DNA of 7,141 nt, taken from Saprospirales bacterium. Its GTDB lineage: Bacteria > Bacteroidota > Bacteroidia > Chitinophagales > Saprospiraceae. Each line of letters starts with the position of its first letter. Positions within the stretch are counted from its first letter, which is position 1. Positions 1-6,523 of this stretch are shown here, piece after piece. Below the pieces are notes generated by a model. It was not told the DNA's origin, made no database searches, and worked only from the letters and a program-made list of their open reading frames with translations. A program made the position numbers and the translations under genes. The stretch spans positions 1 through 7,141 of the forward strand of contig PWJP01000098.1 in assembly GCA_003559985.1 (NCBI GenBank), read 5' to 3'.

Positions 1-313
1 GGTGAATATACACATCGTGAATCAGGAAATACACGAGGCCATAAATGGATATCCCAATTCCCACAAACAATAGCCACAAATGAGGAGTGGCCAGTCCAAT
101 GATGTAAGACGCAGCGCTCGGTATTGCGAAGACCATGAAAAACAGGTCGTTTTTTTCAAAAAAGTGGCCCTCCTTGAATTTGGGATCATGGTGATCCTTG
201 TGCCATCTCCAGAGCCAGCCATGCATGATATATTTGTGCGCAAACCAAGCCATAAACTCCATTGCGCAAAATGTGAGTATCACAATCAATCCGTACCACA
301 ATGCTGTAATCAT
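1..313 (-). CDS. crtZ: Beta-carotene 3-hydroxylase CrtZ (3' end off window)
   Basis: This is a membrane-bound, non-haem di-iron hydroxylase of the fatty acid hydroxylase/sterol desaturase superfamily, expected to hydroxylate C3 of a carotenoid beta ring using O2. The first 104 residues are present, read from ATG at 313, and the frame is open to the left edge. Histidine clusters that would ligand iron are visible: H26-KYIM-H31 (HX4H), H38-KD-H41-H42 (HX2HH), and H99-DVYI-H104 at the very edge. Hydrophobic stretches lie at about residues 5-24, 58-74 and 78-97. The tract MEFMAWFAHKYIMHG is typical of bacterial CrtZ. CrtZ proteins are short (about 150-180 residues), so perhaps a third is missing. 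The start lies 7 nt downstream of the cruF stop, suggesting translational coupling in one operon. The family and carotenoid context are clear; exact regio-specificity is inferred. Confidence 0.9.
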   Translation of the reverse strand, partial: MITALWYGLIVILTFCAMEFMAWFAHKYIMHGWLWRWHKDHHDPKFKEGHFFEKNDLFFMVFAIPSAASYIIGLATPHLWLLFVGIGISIYGLVYFLIHDVYIH

Positions 314-320
314 AATTCTC

Positions 321-974
321 TTATGCTATTACTCTGAATACATAAACAAAGACAAAGAAAAACAGTTGAAAAAGCAGCACCCAAAATGCAATGGGGTTGC
401 GACCATTCTCAACGCCCATTTTCACAAAAAGGAAGTTCAACACCAGTGACACTATCCACCATCCCGCGTAGTTGGTCAGCGGAACGTAGCCCTTTTCCCA
501 GGACCAAAAATTGAGTTCAATGGCTACGGGTTCTATCAGTACATCAAAGGCTGTCATTAAGGTCGCCGAAATGGCAGCAATGACAAACATACTGAACTTC
601 CGCGGTGCCCAACGAGCTACTATGCGCGTGAAGCAGTAAGACAAGAGTATCCAATTGATCCCGATGATAATGGGAGTTCCGGCGATTACCGGGCGCATGT
701 TGGCACCGTATTCATAGCTGCCGAATAAAAAGCCGTATTGCACCCCCAAATACTCTACCAAAGTCCCGATAAGATAAGCGATCATGAGCCAAAACCAGAA
801 AAACACCCCCTTTTTTTCGTGCCAGTAAACGAGAAACAGAAAACTGATAAACAGATGCAGGGAAGTCAGGGCCGCTAGTCCGGGAACCAGGCGGAAGGCA
901 ATTCCCACTGCTCCAACTGCATAAAGAATCGCCAAAACGGCAATGCTCATTTTGATTGTCAATTTTTTATCCAT
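321..974 (-). CDS. cruF: CruF-family carotenoid 1'-hydratase (carotenoid biosynthesis membrane protein)
   Basis: This 217-residue, very hydrophobic protein has about seven predicted membrane helices (roughly 8-27, 33-51, 57-73, 98-118, 128-147, 168-186, 194-214). It matches the CruF/DUF422 carotenoid biosynthesis family: the conserved block GxxxEYLGVQYGFLFGSYEY (about 70-89), a GTPIIIGINW segment (99-108), the acidic D144 with E148-P149 in a helix, and the W157-S-W159 then NYAGWW (168-173) signature. Family members hydrate the psi end of lycopene or gamma-carotene to give a 1'-hydroxyl, without cofactor. Start ATG at 974 has no clear Shine-Dalgarno sequence, as is usual in this phylum. It lies 36 nt after crtD and 7 nt before crtZ. 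A desaturase acting on 1-hydroxy carotenoids next door supports the hydratase role. The same family also includes bisanhydrobacterioruberin hydratase, so the substrate is inferred from context. Confidence 0.85.
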   Translation of the reverse strand: MDKKLTIKMSIAVLAILYAVGAVGIAFRLVPGLAALTSLHLFISFLFLVYWHEKKGVFFWFWLMIAYLIGTLVEYLGVQYGFLFGSYEYGANMRPVIAGTPIIIGINWILLSYCFTRIVARWAPRKFSMFVIAAISATLMTAFDVLIEPVAIELNFWSWEKGYVPLTNYAGWWIVSLVLNFLFVKMGVENGRNPIAFWVLLFQLFFFVFVYVFRVIA

Positions 975-1010
975 CGCTTCATTTGTTTAGGTTAAAAAAT
1001 CCAGGGCTCC

Positions 1011-2507
1011 TCAGAGACCTTCGTCCAACAATTCATCTACAATGCGGGCAGAAGAGAGACAAAGGGGAATGCCACCCCCGGGATGTGCACTACCCCCGCA
1101 AAAATAAAGATTTTTAAGGCGGGCGTGTTTGTTTGATTGTCTGAGAAATGCGGCCATCATACTGTTGGAGCTGCTTCCGTAAAGCGCACCGTCAGCAGAG
1201 AGTGTCTTTAAAGCCAGGCGAACCGGGTCGAGGACCTCCTCGCATTCTATGTATGTTTCAAGGTCTGCATCTAGCACCGACTTCATACGCTCCAACACCA
1301 TTTTTCGCAGTTCCCCGCGAACCTCGTCCCAGTTTTGGCCACTGTCATTGGGTCCGTTTATCATAACAAACCAATTTTCGCGGCCCTCCGGTGCATCAGC
1401 GGGATTGTACTTTGAGGTGATATTGACATAGATGGTAGGATCGTCACTGAACTCACCGCGGTAAATGGCTTCAAATTCTTTCCTGTAGTCTTTGCTGAAA
1501 AAGATGTTGTGCACATCCAGTTGCGGGAAATTTCGACCGATTCCCCAGTAAAAGATAAAGCCCGAACTCGACCGCTCCTCGTACTTTCTAAGACGGGGCA
1601 TTTTCACATCCGGAAGCAACTTTTCGTAGGTCAACTGTACGTCCATATTGCTGACAACCACATCCGCCAATTCCCGCTCTCCGGATTTCAATTCAACACC
1701 TTCCACGCGGTTTTTTTCATAAAGTATCTTACTCACCTCTTCTCCAAAGACGTACCGGACCCCAAGTTTGCGACCCAATTGATAAATGGCTTCAGTGATT
1801 GCATACATTCCACCCTCCGGCGCATAAGCCCCCTTGTGGAGCTCGATGTGAGGAATCATGGAAAACATACCCGAGCACCGGTGCGGATCGCTACCATTGT
1901 AGGTGGCGTAACGGTCAAAGAGCTGCACCATTTCGGGAGATTTAAAGTGGGATCGATTGGTCTTGTGGAGGCTCTTAAATAAGTCGTATCTTCCAAGGTG
2001 CCCCAGCGCACGGAACACCTTTTTATTCGTCCAGGTTTTCAGGCGATTAAGTGGCCTTTTCAGAAAAATCTCCCCTGCTAGCTCGTATTTTTTCCGGCTT
2101 TTTTGGAGGTAATTCTGTAGTGTCCCAGGCTTTTCTCCAAATTCCTCGACCACCCTTTTGTCTGTTTTTTCCAAATCAGCGCTCACTTCCAGCTTTTTTC
2201 CATTCTGCCAAAAGTATTTACAGACCACGGGCAACCGATTGTATCTGAAGTGATCTTGCGGATTTTCACCGGCGATTTCATGCAACTCATCCACCCACTG
2301 TGGCATGGTAAAAAGTGATGGGCCTGCATCGAATCGATAACCGCCCGTCCGCAGTTCGGTTAATTTTCCGCCGGCTTTGTCATTTTTCTCAAAAACCACC
2401 ACCTCAAATCCCCGGACAGCCAATCTCACAGCCACGGCAAGTCCCGCGACTCCGCTACCAATAACCACGGCTTTTTTACCTTCTTCTACTGTTTTGGTTT
2501 TTGACAT
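1011..2507 (-). CDS. crtD: CrtD-type 1-hydroxycarotenoid 3,4-desaturase (CrtI-family FAD oxidoreductase)
   Basis: A 498-residue flavoprotein amine oxidase/phytoene desaturase-family enzyme. The N-terminal dinucleotide-binding fold is clear: VIGSGVAGL (15-23) and the ribose-binding acidic residue E40 in VVVFEKN. The C-terminal FAD motif is CGGSAHPGGGIPL (470-482). Several blocks look like the Bacteroidota CrtD branch rather than their CrtI: GYRFDAGPSLFTMP (56-69), CKYFW (96-100), RYATYNGS (199-206), ERSSSGFIFYWGI (311-323) and DVHNIFFS (331-338). CrtD puts a 3,4 double bond next to a 1-hydroxyl end group, the product of the neighbouring CruF. The frame is open upstream to 2642, but those 45 extra codons carry no recognisable domain and the glycine-rich motif sits correctly after ATG 2507, so I chose that start. 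It is the first gene of the crtD-cruF-crtZ run. A phytoene desaturase (CrtI) role is the main alternative. Confidence 0.85.
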   Translation of the reverse strand: MSKTKTVEEGKKAVVIGSGVAGLAVAVRLAVRGFEVVVFEKNDKAGGKLTELRTGGYRFDAGPSLFTMPQWVDELHEIAGENPQDHFRYNRLPVVCKYFWQNGKKLEVSADLEKTDKRVVEEFGEKPGTLQNYLQKSRKKYELAGEIFLKRPLNRLKTWTNKKVFRALGHLGRYDLFKSLHKTNRSHFKSPEMVQLFDRYATYNGSDPHRCSGMFSMIPHIELHKGAYAPEGGMYAITEAIYQLGRKLGVRYVFGEEVSKILYEKNRVEGVELKSGERELADVVVSNMDVQLTYEKLLPDVKMPRLRKYEERSSSGFIFYWGIGRNFPQLDVHNIFFSKDYRKEFEAIYRGEFSDDPTIYVNITSKYNPADAPEGRENWFVMINGPNDSGQNWDEVRGELRKMVLERMKSVLDADLETYIECEEVLDPVRLALKTLSADGALYGSSSNSMMAAFLRQSNKHARLKNLYFCGGSAHPGGGIPLCLSSARIVDELLDEGL

Positions 2508-2668
2508 CGAAAGAAATAAAATGATTGAGTCATCAATGGGAGTGACCTTTTGTGCTTTCAGGAAGCACCCAAATTGGAGCTGCCTAAAAATAAGCAAGAT
2601 CACACGGCCAAAGTTTCGTTCATTAAGACAAAAATGGGGCAAAGTGGTTCTAAGATGGGTATTTGAGA
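2508..2668 (-). other. Intergenic leader between kinase gene and crtD
   Basis: A 161-nt non-coding gap between two genes on the same strand, and the natural place for a crtD operon promoter. I see no U-tracted terminator after the kinase stop, so read-through from the kinase gene is possible. No exact TAnnTTTG promoter element is present on the minus strand; the nearest is AAACTTTG (one mismatch) at 2609-2616. A perfect 6-bp hairpin lies at 2552-2568. The sequence happens to lack stops in the crtD frame back to 2642. Confidence 0.6.
2552..2568 (-). repeat. Small inverted repeat (hairpin) in the crtD leader
   Basis: On the minus strand, GTGCTT and AAGCAC form a perfect 6-bp stem around a CCTGA loop, ending 45 nt upstream of the crtD start codon. 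It is not followed by a T-run on either strand, so it is not an intrinsic terminator. It could be an RNA hairpin in the leader, a protein site, or chance. Confidence 0.4.
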
Positions 2669-5600
2669 TCAGTCCAATTCCACACGTTTTTTGGGCTTTT
2701 GGTCTTCGGAGCTTCGCATTCTGGGCAGTTCAACAATAAAGCTGGTGCCCTCATCAACTTCTGTTTCGAAGTAAATACGGCCGTGGAAGGATTCCACGAT
2801 GTTGTTACAAATGGCCAGTCCGAGTCCGGTGCCGCTGTTTTTAGAGGTGAAATTAGGTTTAAAAACCTTCTCCCGGACCTCCTCCGGAATGCCGCAGCCA
2901 TTGTCTGCCACCTCAATTATGGCCTGATCGGCCCGCTGGTAGAGTTTGATCTTGATTTCGCCCCTCCTCTCCATCGGAATGGCCTGGATGGAATTTTTCA
3001 CCAGATTGGTCAGTACCCGCATCAGGTAGTTTCTATCTGCATAAACGTAAATTTCATCAATGGGAACCACCAGGGCAATATCCATATCATCCCGGTTGCG
3101 AAACAATTCGTGGCCACTGCTGACCAGGTCATTGAGGTTGACCTTTTCATTCATGGCCTCCGGCATTTTGGCAAAAGTGGAGAATTCAGAGGCAATGCGA
3201 GAGAGATTGTCTATTTGCTCTATCAAAGTGGAACTGGTTCGCTCGATCAACTCACTCAACCTCTCCGGATCGCGGCCCGAGGCATACTGAAGATGCTGAA
3301 TACTCAGTTTCATGGGCGTCAATGGGTTCTTTATTTCGTGGGCTACTTGTTTGGCCATCTCCCGCCAGGCCACTTCGCGCTCCGTCATGGCAAGGATTTT
3401 GGCGCTCTCATCAATCTCCTTAATTATACGGTTATAATCATCAATCAACTCACCCAGCTCGTCATTCTTTTTCCAATCGATAGGTTCATTTTGCTTGCCA
3501 AGTTTAACCTTATTCAGGCTGTCCCTGATTCTCAGTAAAGGCTTTGTAATACTATCCGACAACACAAATGCCAGCGCACCGGAGAGCAAAAACAGGAACA
3601 AAAAGACATTGATTAAAGGACTCAAAAAATCATTGACTGAGCCTGCCTGCTGCCTGAAGACCGGATCGGGTCCCAAAAGCAAATAGTGTTTCTCACCATC
3701 AATATTAGATTGTTTCAACAGCATTTTCAATTCTGAAAACCGGGGGTGCAGCCCGTTGGAAAAATAATGTGAGCGCCCAACCTTTTCCAACAAAGAAGCA
3801 GTGAGAATACCGGGAAACCCACCAGCCGTGAAAGCATCCTTTTGAGAAGCAGCAATCAATTGGCCACTCCCGTCGTAAAGACCCAATTCCAACTTGTATT
3901 CGGAAGCCACTCGTTGCAGCGTTTGAGACCAATCGGAATTTGGATTGTCCTCGCTGAGCAATCGTTGTATATTTTGCGCATTGTCGAGCAAACTGGTCTC
4001 AATCTGACGCTGGTCGTTGAACTGAAAGAAATAAATGGTAATGAAGCCAACAAGCACAAAAGAACCCACCGTCAGAGAAACGACCAGAAATTGTACTTTT
4101 CGTCGCAGGGAGGGGCGATCCGATATTTCTATGGTCCACCTGTTGGGTAACACCGCCAATTTTTTATTGAGCAATCCCAGAACGGCTGCAAAGAGAATGA
4201 GTGAAAAGAACAGGTAGGAGAAAACGGAAATTGGTCTGGAAATATCGGCGGAATACCTGCCGGCAATCAAATGGGCATTTTGATCTGTATCCAATTCCAT
4301 CAGTAACTCTGTACGGCGGTTTATCCGGCTGAGTTGACCCGTTGGCATTTCAGCAAAAACCCCCGTCAGCAGATTGGGATACACCGGATTGTTGCTCCAG
4401 ATTTGTGTGGAATCAATAAAAACAGCAAAATCAAGGTCGGTTTCCCCGCCTTTTCTCAACTCCCTTGATATCTGATAGAATGTTTCCACGTCGGCGTTTC
4501 CCTCTGCAATCGCTGTCTTAAAATTGCCGGCAAGCGTCTTGCGCTTCTCGAAGTCATTGTCCAAACTGTATTTGTATATCAGAGCAGCCGTGCAAGAAGA
4601 TAACACCAACAACCATAGGAATATCCACGGATACCCCACCTTGACTTTTTCCGAGAATAGGTCCAGTAAAAAGACGAAGAGGAAAACAGCCAGGTAGAAG
4701 GGGAAAGGATGTAGGTTGGTTTGCGTCAGTAATAACAGGGGCAAACTTAAAAGTGCAGCTGCTCCAATCGCCATAATCCTGTTATTGAGGGGAATCCCCA
4801 GGTTGTGAATGATCTCACCGAGCTTAATACTTATCAAAAACTGAGAAACCAAAAACAGCAGGATTCCCGCCAAAGCCGAAAAACTGTATCTGTCCAGTGT
4901 AAAAACATTGTCCAAATCCATATTGATGGTGGACTGATTTACCACCATTCCCACCACCAGGGTGAAAACAATCCATCCGCAGATAATGACCCAATATCCG
5001 CCCACAGTCAGAAGTGCGCGAATCCCCGGAGCAAACTGGCGCCCCTTTTTGCTAAAAACAGGGATGTTCAAAAAAACAATGGCGACCAGAAAATAAAGCA
5101 GAAAATCAATTATCAAAAGTCCGGGACTCCAATTACCTCCCCACTCAAGCAAGCCACTCCCGAATATTCTAAGTCCTTCATTCACTTCTGCCAGGGCATC
5201 AGTCTGCAATACCAATCTAATAAGGATGACTGGTAGCAGTATATACAAAAATTTCAAAGGCTTCACAAAGAGTTGCTTAAACCGCTGAAACACATACAAC
5301 ACCGCAAAAATTATCACAGAGAGGAATCCAAATATCACAAAAATGGAAGACCAAAATCTAATTGAAGAAGACATTACAGGACCATCTACAACCGGTATCA
5401 AAGCCCCATCGACAACCTCAAATTCAAGTTCGAAGGGAACAAATGCCGGATAGTTTAACCGGAATATTTTTTCATGCACTCCGGCATCCGGGGAATAGAG
5501 AGGAAAAAGGATGAAGGCTCGCCTATCCAGTTCTACATCAGTAGCCGTGAAGTAAAACTCTCCGGTTGCAATGTGTTCTCTTTGGCTAATATAGGTCGCA

Positions 5601-5926
5601 TCACTGTCTGACCATTTTTCTGATTTGGGCAGCCAAATTGTAGAATGGACATACACAGGACCGTCTCCCTCAAAGAGAATCAATTGAGGGGAATAGGGTG
5701 AATTCGTACTTTTAGGGATTGAAGAGATGGCCTGGTCTGCCTCTGAGCCATCTAAAAATGTCCGGGCGGCATCGGTCCAATTACTCTGGTTGACTTCCCA
5801 TTCCTCCAAAATGCCGGACTTCGTATCAGTATTGTGATAGAGGATTACTCCACCAAAAGCTACCAGGAATAGAATCCCGGTGACTAAGCCGACCCATGAC
5901 AAATGGTTTTGAAAAATGTTTTTCAT
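2669..5926 (-). CDS. Large polytopic sensor histidine kinase (HAMP-HisKA-HATPase, NtrY-like kinase core)
   Basis: A 1085-residue inner-membrane two-component sensor kinase; its signal is unknown. Numbered from ATG 5926: helix 1 (about 11-30), a first extracytoplasmic domain (31-189), eight closely spaced helices (190-451), a second extracytoplasmic domain (452-564), helix 10 (565-586), a basic cytoplasmic loop, helix 11 (610-635), a third extracytoplasmic domain (636-765) and helix 12 (766-789). The helix count puts all three domains outside and the kinase inside. HAMP follows (790-842), then HisKA with H-box VAHEIKNPLTPMKL (phospho-acceptor H863), N-box NLVKNSIQAI (974-983), G1 DNGCGIP (1008-1014), F-box region VFKPNFTSK and G2 GTGLGL (1032-1037). 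All catalytic boxes are intact. The H-box resembles NtrY kinases. No response regulator is in the window, so the partner is unknown. A GTG directly precedes the ATG (5929), giving 1086 residues if used. An AAAGGG lies 8 nt before the GTG and 11 nt before the ATG, so the start is ambiguous by one codon. Confidence 0.93.
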   Translation of the reverse strand: MKNIFQNHLSWVGLVTGILFLVAFGGVILYHNTDTKSGILEEWEVNQSNWTDAARTFLDGSEADQAISSIPKSTNSPYSPQLILFEGDGPVYVHSTIWLPKSEKWSDSDATYISQREHIATGEFYFTATDVELDRRAFILFPLYSPDAGVHEKIFRLNYPAFVPFELEFEVVDGALIPVVDGPVMSSSIRFWSSIFVIFGFLSVIIFAVLYVFQRFKQLFVKPLKFLYILLPVILIRLVLQTDALAEVNEGLRIFGSGLLEWGGNWSPGLLIIDFLLYFLVAIVFLNIPVFSKKGRQFAPGIRALLTVGGYWVIICGWIVFTLVVGMVVNQSTINMDLDNVFTLDRYSFSALAGILLFLVSQFLISIKLGEIIHNLGIPLNNRIMAIGAAALLSLPLLLLTQTNLHPFPFYLAVFLFVFLLDLFSEKVKVGYPWIFLWLLVLSSCTAALIYKYSLDNDFEKRKTLAGNFKTAIAEGNADVETFYQISRELRKGGETDLDFAVFIDSTQIWSNNPVYPNLLTGVFAEMPTGQLSRINRRTELLMELDTDQNAHLIAGRYSADISRPISVFSYLFFSLILFAAVLGLLNKKLAVLPNRWTIEISDRPSLRRKVQFLVVSLTVGSFVLVGFITIYFFQFNDQRQIETSLLDNAQNIQRLLSEDNPNSDWSQTLQRVASEYKLELGLYDGSGQLIAASQKDAFTAGGFPGILTASLLEKVGRSHYFSNGLHPRFSELKMLLKQSNIDGEKHYLLLGPDPVFRQQAGSVNDFLSPLINVFLFLFLLSGALAFVLSDSITKPLLRIRDSLNKVKLGKQNEPIDWKKNDELGELIDDYNRIIKEIDESAKILAMTEREVAWREMAKQVAHEIKNPLTPMKLSIQHLQYASGRDPERLSELIERTSSTLIEQIDNLSRIASEFSTFAKMPEAMNEKVNLNDLVSSGHELFRNRDDMDIALVVPIDEIYVYADRNYLMRVLTNLVKNSIQAIPMERRGEIKIKLYQRADQAIIEVADNGCGIPEEVREKVFKPNFTSKNSGTGLGLAICNNIVESFHGRIYFETEVDEGTSFIVELPRMRSSEDQKPKKRVELD

Positions 5927-5931
5927 CACGC

Positions 5932-5953
5932 CAACAACCCTTTACAATTGTTG
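5932..5953. repeat. Inverted repeat CAACAA/TTGTTG in the kinase leader
   Basis: CAACAA (5932-5937) and TTGTTG (5948-5953) form a 6-bp inverted repeat with a 10-nt spacer, immediately downstream of the predicted -7 element and next to the kinase start codon. An 8-bp palindrome ACAATTGT (5944-5951) lies inside it. The position would suit an operator, but no regulator is identified and a chance origin is possible. Confidence 0.3.
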
Positions 5954-5961
5954 CAAAGTTA
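5954..5961 (-). promoter_or_regulatory. Bacteroidetes-type promoter -7 element for the kinase gene
   Basis: The minus strand reads TAACTTTG here, an exact match to the Bacteroidetes -7 consensus TAnnTTTG, followed by CA. It ends 27 nt upstream of the kinase ATG, so transcription would begin roughly 20 nt before the start codon. No good TTTG -33 box stands about 19-21 nt upstream; an AT-rich palindrome occupies that place instead. The call rests on the -7 match and position. Confidence 0.55.
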
Positions 5962-5972
5962 CTATTTTTCAG

Positions 5973-5984
5973 ATAATTAATTAT
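5973..5984. repeat. 12-bp AT palindrome in the divergent control region
   Basis: ATAATTAATTAT is a perfect 12-bp palindrome beginning 11 nt upstream of the kinase -7 element, where the -33 contact region would be. It could be an A/T-rich promoter-enhancing element or a binding site for a dimeric regulator. Such palindromes also arise readily in AT-rich DNA. Confidence 0.35.
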
Positions 5985-6000
5985 TAGAATAAATTAGAAT
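5984..6000. repeat. Direct repeat TTAGAAT x2 at 10-nt spacing
   Basis: TTAGAAT occurs at 5984-5990 and 5994-6000, a 10-nt period close to one helical turn, so both copies face the same side of the DNA. On the minus strand the repeat reads ATTCTAA. It lies in the region shared by the divergent kinase and rnpB genes and overlaps the edge of the 12-bp palindrome. It may be a tandem binding site or chance. Confidence 0.35.
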
Positions 6001-6078
6001 GTGACAAATTAATTTTCCGCGTACCATTTAAATTACCTCATGCAGGAATCAATATTCCCTTTCGACTGTTGTAAAGAC

Positions 6079-6439
6079 GGTATGTGAGACGGCCTGTCGC
6101 ATCTCTTAGGAGATGAGGAAAGTCCGGACAACGAAGAGTGCCGTACCGCTTAATAAACGGGGTCGCGCAACGGCGCGATACAGACAGTGTCACAGAAACT
6201 ATACTTCCGCGGTTTGCTGCGGTAAAGGTGAAAACGTGCGGTAAGAGCGCACGAATTTTGGGAGTAATTCCGGAATTGGACAAACCTTGCGGGTTGAAAT
6301 GCCATGTACATTGCGCTTCATTGTGAGTTGGGTTACTCGTCCAATTGCCTCAGGGCTGGCGCAAGGGGTAGGCAGATAAGATAAATGACAGGCTGTACCC
6401 ATTGGGTGCAACAGAATCCGGCTTATAGTCCCACATACC
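6079..6439 (+). ncRNA. rnpB: RNase P RNA (catalytic RNA of RNase P, bacterial A-type-like)
   Basis: This is the ribozyme subunit that cleaves 5' leaders from precursor tRNAs. Conserved region I, GAGGAAAGTCCGGAC, is at 6115-6129, and conserved region V, ACAGAATCCGGCTTATA, at 6411-6427. They form helix P4: AAG and CCGGA (6120-6122, 6124-6128) pair with TCCGG and CTT (6417-6424), leaving the invariant bulged U at 6123. The ends are set by helix P1, 6079-6090 with 6428-6439, 11 pairs and one A-C mismatch. A P12-like hairpin, CGTGCG/CGCACG around GTAAGAG, is at 6235-6253. GGGGTAGGC (6365-6373) supplies the GGU that pairs with the tRNA 3' CCA. The length, about 361 nt, is normal for bacterial RNase P RNA. 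The exact ends may differ by a few bases. I see no convincing promoter on this strand upstream. A strong terminator follows at once. Confidence 0.97.
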
Positions 6440-6476
6440 AAAAAAGCCCCGGCCTTCAAAGGTCCGGGGCTTTTTT
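6440..6476. terminator. Bidirectional intrinsic terminator between rnpB and porV
   Basis: An A6 run, then GCCCCGG-CCT, loop TCAA, AGG, one unpaired T, CCGGGGC, then T6. The GC stem of about 10 pairs is flanked by A-run and T-run, so it can end transcription on both strands: of rnpB rightward and of porV leftward. It begins at the last base pair of rnpB helix P1. Confidence 0.93.
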
Positions 6477-6523
6477 ATTTCTTTCAGTAAATTCACTTAC
6501 TGATGTATTTTTTACAAGGCTAA

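Noticed and set aside
149..155. In-phase A AAA AAC heptamer in crtZ, a classic -1 frameshift slippery sequence
   Set aside because: It encodes ordinary Glu-Lys-Asn in a conserved enzyme region. The zero frame continues with family motifs, and I see no stimulatory structure or meaningful -1 product.
1509..1982. A 157-codon plus-strand open frame inside crtD
   Set aside because: It is antisense to the well-supported crtD coding sequence, with no recognisable motif or start signals.
2609..2616. AAACTTTG on the minus strand as a -7 promoter element for crtD
   Set aside because: It has one mismatch to TAnnTTTG at the first base. The nearest TTTG boxes upstream are 12 and 23 nt away instead of 19-21, too weak to call.
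2508..2642. Extension of crtD by 45 codons to ATG 2642
   Set aside because: The extra residues have no domain, and the FAD-binding motif has the normal distance from the start only when ATG 2507 is used.
2663..3538. A 291-codon open frame on the plus strand, antisense to the 3' part of the kinase gene
   Set aside because: It lies wholly opposite the conserved kinase domain, its translation resembles no family I know, and it is explained as a shadow of the kinase codon pattern.
6030..6078. A plus-strand promoter for rnpB, with TACCATTT or GACTGTTG as the -7 element
   Set aside because: Both have two or more mismatches to the consensus. The first would also leave a long leader before the P1 helix.
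6038..6459. Minus-strand open frames of 81 and 86 codons across the RNase P RNA region
   Set aside because: They are antisense to a structured RNA whose conserved helices account for the sequence; there is no sign of coding selection.
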